Position numbers and translations under genes: made by a program
Notes under the pieces: model-generated
The model's input: the letters and a program-made list of their open reading frames with translations, nothing else
The model's database searches: none
Told to the model about the DNA's origin: nothing
DNA from: Ferrovibrio sp041906005
Lineage (GTDB): Bacteria; Pseudomonadota; Alphaproteobacteria; Ferrovibrionales; Ferrovibrionaceae
Direction of reading: 5' to 3'
Assembly (NCBI RefSeq): GCF_041906005.1
Contig: NZ_JAYRJY010000001.1
Location: 806,001 to 870,000 of the forward strand
Length of the DNA: 64,000 nt
Shown here: in pieces, positions 49,816 to 59,053 of the stretch
How the letters are laid out: each line of letters starts with the position of its first letter
Position numbering within the stretch: the stretch's first letter is position 1

Positions 49816-51666
49816 CGCCTTGCCCAGCTGCGGATCGCGGGCGATCGCCTTTTGGGCGATGAACACCACCACGATCAACCCGATGCCGATCAGGTCGGTG
49901 ATCAGGCCCGGTTTGATCAGGCAGAGCGCCGCCGCCACCAGCAAGGCCCGTTCCCACATCAATGCCGGCCGGATCAGGTAGCCATACAGGCCGGCCGCAA
50001 GGGTCAGGCAGCCGATGGATGCACTGACAGCGGCATGCAGGATGTCGGGCCAGTCCCCGATCGCCAGCAGGGCCGGCTCGTAGACGAACATGAACGGCAC
50101 GATGAAGCCGGCCGCGCCGGTGCGCACTGCCGCCCAGCCCGCTTCCCATATATTCGCTTTTGCCAGACTGGCCGCGGCATACACCGCCAGAGCCACTGGT
50201 GGCGTGATCGCCGACAGGATGGCGAAATAGAAGGCGAACATATGCGCGGCGGACTCGATCACGCCCAGCTTCATGATCGCCGGCACCATCAGCGACACCA
50301 TGACGATATAGGCCGGTGTCGTCGGCATGCCCATGCCAAGGATGATGCCGGCGATGGCGGTCAGCACCAGCGCCAGCAACAGGCTGTTCTGCGACAGGCC
50401 AACCACCCAGTTGGTGAAAGTGATGCCAAGGCCGGTCAACGTGATCGAACCGATCACTAGGCCGGCGCAGGCGCAGGCCAGCGCCACCGCCAGCGTGTTG
50501 CGCGCCCCATCCTGCAGGGCATCCCACACCATCTCCAGCCGCAACCCCTGCCGCGTATTGGCGCGCAGCATGGCAACCGGGAAACAGGCCAGCGTGCCGG
50601 CCAGGGCGCAGAGCGGCGCGGAATAGCCCATGAACATGCCACCCAGGATCACCGCCACCGGGATGAACAGATGGCCGCGCTCCTTCAGCACGCCGGCCAT
50701 ACGCGGCACTTCATGCGCCGGCAGGCCATGCAGGCCGCGCCGCTTGGCCTCGAAATGCACCGCGCCGAAACAGGCCAGGTAATAGAGCAGCGAGGGGATC
50801 AGCGCCCAGACCACCACGGTCGCGTAGGAGACCGCGAGGAACTCCGCCATCACGAAGGCCGCCGCACCCATGATCGGCGGCATGATCTGGCCGCCGGTGG
50901 AGGCAACCGATTCCACCGCCGCCGCGAAGGATGGCTTGAAACCGCTGCGTTTCATCAGTGGAATCGTGATCGGTCCATCCACCATCACATTGGCCACCGC
51001 CGAGCCGGAAATGGTGCCGAACAGCGACGACGACACCACCGCCACCTTGCCCGGACCGCCGGCCTGCCGGCCGGTCAGGGCCAGCGCGAAATCCATGAAC
51101 AGCTTGCCGGTGCCGGTGCGTTCCATGAAGGCGCCGAACAGCACGAAGATCATCACATAGGCAGCCGAGACGCCGAGCGTCGATCCGAAAATGCCCTCGG
51201 TGGTCATATAGAGCTGGTCGAGCAATGTGAACGGGTCGACCTGCGTGACGAATAGGGCGTGGCCCATGAAGACCAGCGCCGTGATCGGCAGCGCCCAGCC
51301 GATCACCCGGCGCGTGCAATCCAGCACGATGACGACCAATGCGACACCGGCAACGACATCGAGCGGCTTGAGGTCATCGATATAGATGATGCGGTTGATG
51401 AAATAATCGAGATTGACGAACAGGTGGCCGAGCGCCAGCGCCCCGCCGGCGAACAGCAGGGCATCCAGCCAGACGAAGCGGCGGCGACCGGTGGCATCCT
51501 GCGCGAAAGGATAGAGCAGCAGCACGAGGGCAAGCGCGAAAGCCAGATGGATGCCGCGAAAGACCAGCGCCTGCGGCGGGCCCATGGCAATGACCCACAT
51601 GTGATACAGCGCCATTGCCACGCCGATCGGGACCACCACGCGCCCCACCAATGTTCTGCTTTCCAT
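49810..51666 (-). CDS. TRAP transporter fused permease (TAXI type)
   Basis: The 618-residue integral membrane protein fuses the small (DctQ-like, about residues 10-180) and large (DctM, about 180-590) TRAP subunits. DctM hallmarks are 'GRQAGGPGKVAVVSSSLFGTISGSAVANVMVDGPITIPLMKRSG' in pieces and 'ILGMGMPTTPAYIVM'. Fused permeases pair with TAXI-type binding proteins, and one is encoded upstream at 51767-52732. They import dicarboxylates, glutamate or similar acids with sodium or protons. A terminator separates the two genes, so permease expression should be lower than that of the binding protein. Confidence 0.92.
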   Translation of the reverse strand: MESRTLVGRVVVPIGVAMALYHMWVIAMGPPQALVFRGIHLAFALALVLLLYPFAQDATGRRRFVWLDALLFAGGALALGHLFVNLDYFINRIIYIDDLKPLDVVAGVALVVIVLDCTRRVIGWALPITALVFMGHALFVTQVDPFTLLDQLYMTTEGIFGSTLGVSAAYVMIFVLFGAFMERTGTGKLFMDFALALTGRQAGGPGKVAVVSSSLFGTISGSAVANVMVDGPITIPLMKRSGFKPSFAAAVESVASTGGQIMPPIMGAAAFVMAEFLAVSYATVVVWALIPSLLYYLACFGAVHFEAKRRGLHGLPAHEVPRMAGVLKERGHLFIPVAVILGGMFMGYSAPLCALAGTLACFPVAMLRANTRQGLRLEMVWDALQDGARNTLAVALACACAGLVIGSITLTGLGITFTNWVVGLSQNSLLLALVLTAIAGIILGMGMPTTPAYIVMVSLMVPAIMKLGVIESAAHMFAFYFAILSAITPPVALAVYAAASLAKANIWEAGWAAVRTGAAGFIVPFMFVYEPALLAIGDWPDILHAAVSASIGCLTLAAGLYGYLIRPALMWERALLVAAALCLIKPGLITDLIGIGLIVVVFIAQKAIARDPQLGKAS

Positions 51667-51708
51667 GCTTCGCCCCCGAGCCGATCACGCCCCTCTGCGG
51701 GGGCTGCG

Positions 51709-51748
51709 AAAAAAAGGACCGGCGTCGCCCGTCCAAAAGCGACGCCGG
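51709..51748 (-). terminator. Terminator between the TRAP binding-protein and permease genes
   Basis: On the minus strand arms CCGGCGTCGC (51748-51739) and GCGACGCCGG (51728-51719) form a 10-bp stem followed by a seven-T tract (51715-51709). A second small stem (GCCCC/GGGGC, 51689-51704) lies before the permease start. Confidence 0.8.
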
Positions 51749-51766
51749 CCAGTACGCCTCAAGCGT

Positions 51767-52732
51767 TTACTTCAGAGCGCCGACTTCGCGGTAGTATTTC
51801 GCCGCGCCCGGATGGAAGGGCACGCCGATATCCTCGGCCATGTCCTTCGCCGTCATCTTGGCCATCGCCTTGTTCACCGCGGCCAGATCGGCGATATGCG
51901 TCGCCATGGCCTTGGTGATCTCATAGACATGCGCCTCTGGCAGTTTGCAGGACGCGATGAAATGCGCCGAATAGGCGATCACCGGCACATCCTTGTCCTG
52001 CTTGGGGTAGGTGTTGGCCGGCACGACGCCCTTCACGTAGCCCTTGTTGATCTTCTTCATCTCGGCCACGTCGGCATCCGTCGCCGGCAGCAGCTTGATG
52101 TCGCGGGCAGTGGCCAGATCCATGATCGAGGCGGCCGGGATGGTGGTGCCCAGCGTGAAGACCTGGGCATGACCGTCCTTCAGCAGGGCGGCGGCATCAT
52201 TGTACGAGGCCATGAAGTTGACCTTGCCCATGTCGTTATACGACAGCTTGTTGGCTTTCAGCATGTCGGCCGAGATGGCTTCCGCCGTATTGCCCTTGGT
52301 CTGCACCGCGATCGACTTGCCCTTCATGTCGGGAACCTTTTCGATCTTGGAATCCGTGGTCACCACGACCTGGAAATACTGCGGATACAGGTTGGCGACC
52401 TGGCAGACATTGGCGGCCTTTTTCTCAAACGGCGGATTGCCGTTGATCGCATCGACCGTGGAGATCGAGTTGCCAAAGCCGAAATCGGCCTTGCTTTCCT
52501 CAACACCCTTCACGTTGGCGATGCCGGCGCCCGGCAGGGTCTGGATGGTGACGCCCGTCACCGCCTTTTCGAACATTGCTTTCATGGTGCCGCCCATCGG
52601 CACCCAGACGCCGCCCTGCGGGCCGGTCATCAACTTGTAGGTCTGCGCCTGCGCGCCAGTGGAAACGAAGCCGGCAATGCCAAGGCTGAAGGCCGCAATG
52701 AACACGGCGCGGCCGATGCTGCTGTGACGCAT
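51767..52732 (-). CDS. TAXI-family TRAP substrate-binding protein
   Basis: From ATG 52732 (GGAGG 6 bases upstream) the 321-residue protein has a Sec signal (MRHSSIGRAVFIAAFSLGIA then GFVSTGAQAQ) and the TAXI pattern 'YKLMTGPQGGVWVPMGGTMKAMFEK' in pieces, 'TLPGAGIANVKGVEESKADFGFGNS' in pieces, and 'FTLGTTIPAASIMDLA'. It captures the solute in the periplasm and delivers it to the fused permease. The longer frame to 52795 is not supported. It is the promoter-proximal gene of the pair. Confidence 0.92.
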   Translation of the reverse strand: MRHSSIGRAVFIAAFSLGIAGFVSTGAQAQTYKLMTGPQGGVWVPMGGTMKAMFEKAVTGVTIQTLPGAGIANVKGVEESKADFGFGNSISTVDAINGNPPFEKKAANVCQVANLYPQYFQVVVTTDSKIEKVPDMKGKSIAVQTKGNTAEAISADMLKANKLSYNDMGKVNFMASYNDAAALLKDGHAQVFTLGTTIPAASIMDLATARDIKLLPATDADVAEMKKINKGYVKGVVPANTYPKQDKDVPVIAYSAHFIASCKLPEAHVYEITKAMATHIADLAAVNKAMAKMTAKDMAEDIGVPFHPGAAKYYREVGALK

Positions 52733-52802
52733 GTTATCCTCCCGTTTATTTTTGTGGGCGGAAGTGTGCGCAGCCGATGCCGCGACGTCAAGCAAAGATC
52801 AG

Positions 52803-53285
52803 TCAACTGAACAGATCGAGCTGCGGTCGCGCCGCGATTTTTTCGTGTTGCAGCGCGTCATGCGGCAGCAATGCGCCATCGGCCTGGATATGAACCACAC
52901 TTACACCGCGCAGCAGCAGGGCGGGCGTCACCAGATGCGTGCGATGGCAGTGTCGCGGATCGGCCTCGGCACACATCATCGCCGTTGGCCCCTGAGCGGC
53001 CCAGTCGATCAGCGCGGTAATGCCGTGCTGGAAATCCGGCTCGACGGCGCGCGGTTTGCCGCCCAGGCTTTCGCCGAACCAGCGATAGTCGATTCCCGCC
53101 CGGTCCAGCAGGGCCTGCAGCGCCGCCCGGTTGAACTGCGGCACGTAACGCGACGCCGGTTTCGAACGCAGATCGGCCAGCTGCCGGATCCCGTGCCGCC
53201 GCAGCAGATCGGCGAACCGCTCCGCCGGATGATTGGAATGGCCGATACTGTATATCTGCATCCTCTGGCCCAATTGCCCCGCCAC
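52803..53285 (-). CDS. DUF488 family protein
   Basis: The 160-residue protein shows the DUF488 pattern 'IYSIGHSNHPAERFADLLRRHGIRQLADLRSKPASRY' in pieces, 'YRWFGESLGGKPRA' and, near the end, 'MCAEADPRHCHRTHLV' with the conserved Cys and His pair. The family is of unknown function, with a suspected catalytic or metal-binding Cys/His centre. It is divergent from RND pump 3 across 156 bases that hold two palindromic sites. Confidence 0.87.
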   Translation of the reverse strand: MAGQLGQRMQIYSIGHSNHPAERFADLLRRHGIRQLADLRSKPASRYVPQFNRAALQALLDRAGIDYRWFGESLGGKPRAVEPDFQHGITALIDWAAQGPTAMMCAEADPRHCHRTHLVTPALLLRGVSVVHIQADGALLPHDALQHEKIAARPQLDLFS

Positions 53286-53325
53286 GCCTCAGGCCGGCCA
53301 GCCTCATAAGGGCCTGGCCGGGTTT

Positions 53326-53341
53326 TGTGACTGCTATCACA
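53326..53341. promoter_or_regulatory. CRP/FNR-superfamily box upstream of RND pump 3
   Basis: TGTGA-CTGCTA-TCACA is an exact match to the CRP core TGTGA-N6-TCACA. If the promoter at 53368-53396 is used, its centre is about 70 bases before the start site, a class I activator position. Confidence 0.6.
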
Positions 53342-53357
53342 GTTACCGGCTGGTAAC
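53342..53357. promoter_or_regulatory. Palindrome abutting the CRP-type box
   Basis: GTTACC-GGCT-GGTAAC is a perfect dyad that begins one base after the CRP-type box. It has the size of a TetR- or MarR-type operator; no such regulator gene is adjacent. Confidence 0.5.
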
Positions 53358-53367
53358 CCACGCAGGA

Positions 53368-53396
53368 TGGACGGATTTCCAGCGTATCTATATATA
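53368..53396 (+). promoter_or_regulatory. Probable promoter of RND pump 3
   Basis: TGGACG (53368-53373) and TATATA (53391-53396) are spaced by 17 bases. The leader to the adaptor start would be about 40 bases. Confidence 0.4.
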
Positions 53397-53441
53397 CAGC
53401 GCGGCCGGGGAAATACGGCCCGGGCGGGGGAATATCGTGCC

Positions 53442-54566
53442 ATGAAACGTGTAGCCAAGATCGGTCTGGCCCTGCTTGCCCTGGCGGTTGTCGCCAGCGG
53501 CGGGCTGTATCTGGCGAAAGGCCGCCAGCCCGTGAAGGCGGTCAGCACCGCCGAGCCGGCCCGTTTCGAGGGCATCGAATTCTCACCCGCCGACCTGACG
53601 GAAGCCAGAATTGCCGATTTGCGCCAGGTGGTGCGGATGAGCGGCAGCCTGCAGCCGCTGAACCAGAGCCAGGTGCGTGCCGAGGTGGCCGCCGTGGTGC
53701 AGGACGTGACCGTTCGCCGCGGCGAAAGCGTGAAGAGGGGCCAGCTTCTGGCCCGGCTGGACACCGCCGACCTGGGTGCCCGCCTGCGCGAGAAGCAGAG
53801 CAACCTGGAAAGCGCGCGCTCCGCCCTCACCCTGGCCCAGACCAACCGCGAAAAGGCCGTGACGCTGACCCAGCGCGGCGTGAAATCGCAGACCGCGCTG
53901 GACGAGGCCGAAAACAGCTGGCGCAACGCCCGCGCCAATGTGGCCGCGCTGGAACAGCAGGTCACCATGGCGCGCAAGGCGCTGAACGATGCCGCCATCT
54001 ATGCCCCGCTGGACGGCCTGGTGGCCGAACGCTTCGTCAATCCGGGCGAACGCGTGGCGGTGGATGCCAAGCTGTTCGTCATCGCCGACCTCGACGTGAT
54101 GGAAGTCGAGGCCCTGGTGCCGGCCCGCGACGTACCGCAGCTGAAAACCGGCCAGAAGGTGCTGCTGCATGTGGAAGGCTTCGGCGACCGCGCTTTCGAC
54201 GGGCATATCGAACGCATCAACCCCACGGCGCAGAGCGGTTCGCGTTCGATCCCGGTTTACATCCTGCTCAAGAATCCTGATCTGGTGCTGCGCGGCGGCA
54301 TGTTCGGCAGCGGCGAAGCCATACTGGCCGAACAGCGCAACGCCGTCGCCATCCCGGTCGAGGCCGTACGGCGCGAGAAGGATGCCGACGTCGTCTATGT
54401 GCTGAAGGACAACCGCCTGGAACGCCGCGCCGTGCAGGTGGCATTGTCAGGCACGCCCGATGGCCGCGTGGCGATTGCCGGCGGCATCTCGGCTGGCGAG
54501 ACCGTTGTCGCCACCCCCGGCCTGCGCCTGGGCGACGGGCTGCCCGCCCGCATCGCCGGCCGCTGA
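53442..54566 (+). CDS. RND efflux periplasmic adaptor (pump 3)
   Basis: From ATG 53442 the 374-residue protein begins MKRVAKIGLALLALAVVASG, an uncleaved anchor or signal without a lipobox Cys. It has the lipoyl motif ('LNQSQVRAEVAAVVQDVTVRRGESVKRGQLLARLD' in pieces), a hairpin of about 50 residues (LREKQSNLESARSALTLAQ), and 'IYAPLDGLVAERFVNPGERV'. It resembles MdtA/HlyD-like adaptors. The permease follows after 30 bases. The longer frame to 53367 overlaps the promoter and is not preferred. Confidence 0.9.
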   Translation: MKRVAKIGLALLALAVVASGGLYLAKGRQPVKAVSTAEPARFEGIEFSPADLTEARIADLRQVVRMSGSLQPLNQSQVRAEVAAVVQDVTVRRGESVKRGQLLARLDTADLGARLREKQSNLESARSALTLAQTNREKAVTLTQRGVKSQTALDEAENSWRNARANVAALEQQVTMARKALNDAAIYAPLDGLVAERFVNPGERVAVDAKLFVIADLDVMEVEALVPARDVPQLKTGQKVLLHVEGFGDRAFDGHIERINPTAQSGSRSIPVYILLKNPDLVLRGGMFGSGEAILAEQRNAVAIPVEAVRREKDADVVYVLKDNRLERRAVQVALSGTPDGRVAIAGGISAGETVVATPGLRLGDGLPARIAGR

Positions 54567-54596
54567 TCCGCGGCGCAGAGGGGGAGAAAACCGGCC

Positions 54597-57500
54597 ATGT
54601 GGCTCACCCGTATCAGCGTCAACAATCCGGTCTTCGCCACCATGATGATGGCGTCGCTGCTGGTGGTGGGCCTGTTCGCCTATTTCAAGCTCAGCATCGA
54701 GCAGTTCCCCGATGTGGAATTCCCCATCGTGGTGGTCGGCACCGCCTATCCCGGCGCCACGCCGGAAAGCGTGGAAAGCGAAGTCACCCGCCCGATCGAG
54801 GATGCGGTCAATACCATCAGCGGCGTGCGCTCGCTCACCTCGCGCTCGCTGGAAGGTCGCTCGACGGTGATCATCGAATTCGAGCTGACCGTCGATGCCG
54901 TGGAAGCCGTGCAGGACGTGCGCGAAAAGATCGCGCAGGTGACGCCGAAATTCCGCGACGAGATCAAGACGCCGGAAATCACCCGTTTTTCGCCCGACAG
55001 CCAGCCGATCGCCTCGATCGCCGTGCGCACCGAGCGCCGCGACCTGCGCGAGCTGACCACGCTGGCCGACCAGGTGATCCTCAAACGCCTGCAGACCGTG
55101 CGCGGCGTCGGCCAGGCCTACATCGTCGGCGGCGTGAAGCGCCGCATCAACATCCTGCCGAATCCGGAAAAGATGCAGGCCTACGGCATCGGCATGGATC
55201 AGTTGATCAACGTGCTGAAAAGCGAGAACCAGCAGCTTCCCGTCGGCACGCTGACCCGGCCGCAGACCGAATTCGTGGTGCAGATCGAGGGTCGCGTCAC
55301 CGATCCGCGCAACCTGGCCCAACTGGTGCTGGCGCGGCGCGGCGGCGCTTCGGTCACGCTGGGCGATGTCGCCACGGTGGAGGACGGCACCGAGGAGAAG
55401 GATGCCGTCGCCCTGTTCGATGGCGACCGCCTGCTGGCGATCAGCTTCATCAAGGTCCAGGGCTCGAACACGCTGGAAGTCATCACCGGCCTGAAGCAGG
55501 CCGTTAAGGATCTGCAGGCCGACCTGCCCTCCGATATCACCCTGCAGTTCATGCGCGACGACAGCCGCGCCATCCTCATCTCGGTCAACGGCGTGCAGCG
55601 CACCCTGATCGAAGGCGCCATCCTCACCGTGCTGATCGTCTTCCTGTTCCTCAATTCCTGGCGCAGCACCATCATCACCGGACTTACGCTGCCCATCGCA
55701 GTGATCGGCACGCTGGCGGCGGTTTATGCCGCCGGCTTCACGCTGAACAAGCTCACCCTCATGGCGCTGTCGCTCGCCATTGGCATCCTGATCGACGATG
55801 CCATCGTGGTACGCGAGAACATCACCCGCCATGTCGCCATGGGCAAGAGCCACCGCCAGGCGGCGCTGGACGGCACCAACGAGATCGGCCTGGCCGTGCT
55901 GGCCACCACCTTCTCCATTGTCGCCGTCTTCCTGCCGGTCGCCTTCATGGGCGGCATCATCGGGCGCTTCTTTCTGCAGTTCGGCATCACCGTCACGGTG
56001 GCGGTGCTGATCTCATTGTTCGTCAGCTTCACGCTCGACCCTATGCTGTCCAGCGTCTGGCACGATCCCGACAGCCTGCCCAACGCCAAGCGCGGACCGA
56101 TCGGCCGCGCCGTGGCACAGGTCGACAGGATCATGGAACGGCTGGGCCGGATCTATCGCCATATCCTGCGCTGGAGTCTGCGCCGGCGGTGGGTTGTTCT
56201 GCTGATCGCCGTGCTCAGCCTGGTCGGCAGCGTCATGCTGGTCGGCCGGCTGGGCACCGAATTCGTGCCGGAACCCGACCTGTCGGAAATCCTGGTCGAG
56301 ATCACCACCCCGCCCGGTTCGGCCATCGATTACACCGAGGCCAAGATCCGTCAGGTGCAGGATGCCCTGAAGGAATTCCCCGAGGTCGAATATTCTTTCG
56401 CCTCGATCAACGCCGGCGCCTTCGCGCGGCGCAATGTCGGCACGCTGTATGTGCGTTTCGTGCCGCTGGAGCAGCGCAAGCGTACGCCGCAGCAGATGAC
56501 GCAGCCCTTCCGCGACCGCCTGGGCCAGATCGCCGGCGTCGATAACATCAACATCGGTCTGCCCAACCTGGGCGGCGGCCTGAACAAGCCGATCATGATC
56601 GCCCTGAAGGGTCAGGATATCGCCGAGCTTGACCGCCTGTCGCAGGAAGCCATGGCGATCATCCGCACCGTGCCCGGCGTGGTGGACCTTGAGTCCAGCC
56701 TGAAGGCCAACAAGCCCACCGTGGCACTGGATGTCGACCGCGCCCTGGCTGCCGATCTGGGCGTCAGCGTTGCCTCGATTGCCGCGACCTTGCGGCCGTT
56801 GCTGGCTGGCGAGGAAGCCGGCACCTGGAAGGCGCCGGATGACGAGGACTACGATGTCTTCGTACGCCTGCCGCGCGATGACCGGACCGGCCTGCCCGAC
56901 CTGGAACGCATCTATGTCGCCTCCAACCAGATGAATGCCGACGGCAATCCGAAGATGATCGCCCTGGCCCAGGTGGTGCAGATCAAGCCCTCGGCCGGTT
57001 CGACGCAGATCAACCGCCGCGACCTGGCACGCGAAGTGCTGCTCACCGCCTCCACCTATAATCGCCCGGTGGGCGAGGCTGGCCGCGAGATCCAAGCAAA
57101 ACTCGAACAGATGAAATTGCCGCCCGGCTACCGCTTCTGGTTCGGCGGCGCCTCGAAAGACATGAAGGAATCCGCCGGCTTCGCCGCCGCCGCCCTGCTG
57201 TTGGCCATCATCTTCATCTACCTGATCCTGGCCTCGCAATTCGGCAGCTTCCTGCAACCTTTCGCCATCATGGCTTCGCTGCCGCTGTCGCTGATCGGTG
57301 TGATCATCGGCCTGTGGCTGTGGGGATCGACGCTCAATATCTTCTCGATCATCGGCTTCATCATGCTGATGGGCCTGGTGACCAAAAACGCCATCCTGCT
57401 GATCGATTTCGTCAACCATGCCCGTCGCAGCGGCCTGGATCGCCTTGAGGCAATCCTGGAAGCCGGCGAAATCCGGCTGCGCCCGATCATGATGACCACG

Positions 57501-57743
57501 CTGGCGATGATCTTCGGCATGATGCCGCTGGCCCTGGCCCTGGGTGAAGGCGCCAAACAGACCTCGGCCATGGCCCATGCGGTGATCGGCGGCCTGATCT
57601 CGTCCACCATTCTCACCCTGATCGTGACTCCGGTGATCTTCACCTATCTCGACGATCTGGGTGCCTGGGTCAGCCGCCGGCTTCCGAAGGCGCCGGATCA
57701 CGGACATGACGTGGCGTCAGCCGAGAAACATCCGGCCGAATAA
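54597..57743 (+). CDS. RND efflux permease (pump 3), MdtB/MdtC-like
   Basis: The 1048-residue permease begins MWLTRISVNNPVFATMMMAS. TM4 holds the Asp pair ('GILIDDAIVVRENI') and TM10 the Lys ('GLVTKNAILLIDFVNH'), so proton coupling is intact. Short substrate-site loops and 'IEQFPDVEFPIVVV' resemble the MdtB/MdtC and hydrophobic efflux groups. It is co-transcribed with the adaptor, and its expression is probably set by the CRP-type and palindromic sites upstream. No outer-membrane channel gene follows. Confidence 0.92.
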   Translation: MWLTRISVNNPVFATMMMASLLVVGLFAYFKLSIEQFPDVEFPIVVVGTAYPGATPESVESEVTRPIEDAVNTISGVRSLTSRSLEGRSTVIIEFELTVDAVEAVQDVREKIAQVTPKFRDEIKTPEITRFSPDSQPIASIAVRTERRDLRELTTLADQVILKRLQTVRGVGQAYIVGGVKRRINILPNPEKMQAYGIGMDQLINVLKSENQQLPVGTLTRPQTEFVVQIEGRVTDPRNLAQLVLARRGGASVTLGDVATVEDGTEEKDAVALFDGDRLLAISFIKVQGSNTLEVITGLKQAVKDLQADLPSDITLQFMRDDSRAILISVNGVQRTLIEGAILTVLIVFLFLNSWRSTIITGLTLPIAVIGTLAAVYAAGFTLNKLTLMALSLAIGILIDDAIVVRENITRHVAMGKSHRQAALDGTNEIGLAVLATTFSIVAVFLPVAFMGGIIGRFFLQFGITVTVAVLISLFVSFTLDPMLSSVWHDPDSLPNAKRGPIGRAVAQVDRIMERLGRIYRHILRWSLRRRWVVLLIAVLSLVGSVMLVGRLGTEFVPEPDLSEILVEITTPPGSAIDYTEAKIRQVQDALKEFPEVEYSFASINAGAFARRNVGTLYVRFVPLEQRKRTPQQMTQPFRDRLGQIAGVDNINIGLPNLGGGLNKPIMIALKGQDIAELDRLSQEAMAIIRTVPGVVDLESSLKANKPTVALDVDRALAADLGVSVASIAATLRPLLAGEEAGTWKAPDDEDYDVFVRLPRDDRTGLPDLERIYVASNQMNADGNPKMIALAQVVQIKPSAGSTQINRRDLAREVLLTASTYNRPVGEAGREIQAKLEQMKLPPGYRFWFGGASKDMKESAGFAAAALLLAIIFIYLILASQFGSFLQPFAIMASLPLSLIGVIIGLWLWGSTLNIFSIIGFIMLMGLVTKNAILLIDFVNHARRSGLDRLEAILEAGEIRLRPIMMTTLAMIFGMMPLALALGEGAKQTSAMAHAVIGGLISSTILTLIVTPVIFTYLDDLGAWVSRRLPKAPDHGHDVASAEKHPAE

Positions 57744-57851
57744 CAGCTAGATACCGCTAAATCAGGCGGCCGCCGGTTCTAAACTTGTCATATCGGTGTC
57801 TGTGCTGCTGCCCTAGATTACAGGCAGAACGCCTTATGACAGGGAGGGCTC

Positions 57852-58970
57852 ATGTCGCAGATTCTGACCGCCACCGCCAAGGACCAGCTGACCATCCGCA
57901 GTTTCCTGGTGCGCAAGGACGACCTGCGCCAGACGCAATTCATCGACACGTCCTTCGAGCAGAACAGTCTGCAGCCGGGCCAGCTTCTGCTCAAGGTCGA
58001 TAGTTTTGCCTTCACGGCCAACAACATCACCTATGCCGAACTGGGCGACCGGCTGGCCTATTGGCAATTCTATCCGGCAGCCGATCCGGCTTTCGGAATC
58101 ATTCCGGTCTGGGGTTTTGCCGAGGTGATCGCCTCACGCCACCCGACCATCGCGGTGGATGAGCGCATCTTCGGCTTTCTGCCGATGGCGAGCCATGTGG
58201 TGCTGCAACCGGGCAAGGTGAGCGACGACGCCTTCACCGATGCCACGCCGCATCGCACCAGTCTGCCGCCGGCCTATAATCGGTATGGCCGCGTCACCGG
58301 CGATCCCGATTACGCGCCGGATTTCGAGGCCATGCAGTCGCTGCTGCGGCCGCTGTTCATCACGTCGTTCCTGATCGACGATTTCCTGGCCGATGAACAC
58401 TTCTTCGGCGCCCAGGCGGTGATCCTGTCCTCCGCCTCGTCGAAAACCGCCTTTGCACTGGCGCACCAGTTGCACAAACGCAAGGCCGTGACGGTGATCG
58501 GCCTCACCTCGGCCGGCAATCGTACCTTTGTCGAGGGCCTGGGCTGCTACGATCAAGTTGTCACATATGGTGCCATCGCCGGCCTGCCACGACAGCCAGC
58601 GGTATATGTCGACTTCGCCGGCAGTGCCGATATCCGCCGCAGCATTCATGAGCATTTCGGCGATGATCTGAAATATTCCTGTGCCGTCGGCCTGTCACAT
58701 CGCGAGATGAACCCGCCCGGCAAGGGCCTGCCCGGACCGAAGCCGGTCTTTTTCTTCGCCCCCGACCGCATCGTGAAACGCAACAAGGATTGGGGCCCCG
58801 GCGGCTTTGATCTGCGCCTGGTGGCGGCCTGGCGCGATTTCATGGGCACGGCCAAGGGCTGGCTGACGGTGCAGGCCGGTGGCCGCAGGGACGTGGAAGC
58901 CGTCTATCGCGCGACACTGGACGGCAAGGTGAAACCCCGCGAGGGGCATATCCTCAGCCTGTGGGATTGA
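57852..58970 (+). CDS. DUF2855 family protein
   Basis: The 372-residue protein matches DUF2855 across its length: 'DLRQTQFIDTSFEQNSLQPGQLLLKVDSFAFTANNITYAELGD' in pieces, 'YWQFYPAADPAFGIIPVWGFAEV', 'SASSKTAFALAHQLHKR'. The layout of a GroES-like first half and a Rossmann-like second half suggests distant kinship with medium-chain reductases, but the usual glycine-rich NADPH loop is altered ('ILSSASSKTA'). The function is unknown. GGGAGG lies 6 bases before the start. A distant inverted repeat TGTCATA (57786-57792)/TATGACA (57835-57841) spans the upstream region. Confidence 0.85.
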   Translation: MSQILTATAKDQLTIRSFLVRKDDLRQTQFIDTSFEQNSLQPGQLLLKVDSFAFTANNITYAELGDRLAYWQFYPAADPAFGIIPVWGFAEVIASRHPTIAVDERIFGFLPMASHVVLQPGKVSDDAFTDATPHRTSLPPAYNRYGRVTGDPDYAPDFEAMQSLLRPLFITSFLIDDFLADEHFFGAQAVILSSASSKTAFALAHQLHKRKAVTVIGLTSAGNRTFVEGLGCYDQVVTYGAIAGLPRQPAVYVDFAGSADIRRSIHEHFGDDLKYSCAVGLSHREMNPPGKGLPGPKPVFFFAPDRIVKRNKDWGPGGFDLRLVAAWRDFMGTAKGWLTVQAGGRRDVEAVYRATLDGKVKPREGHILSLWD

Positions 58971-58982
58971 AGAACCTGATTC

Positions 58983-59041
58983 CCGGGTCAGGTCCGGGCA
59001 TGACGACCAGTATTTTGATGTCATGACCGGACGTGTCCCGG
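58983..59041. repeat. Palindromic intergenic repeat of the alphaproteobacterial MAGTRP type
   Basis: Two 22-base arms (58983-59004 and 59020-59041) pair in 19 of 22 positions around a 15-base centre. One frame across the right arm reads WMAGTRPVMTS, the hallmark peptide of a dispersed repeat family often mis-annotated as small ORFs in alphaproteobacteria. It fills the spacer between two converging genes and may also act as a bidirectional terminator. Confidence 0.65.
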
Positions 59042-59053
59042 CCATCCATGCCT

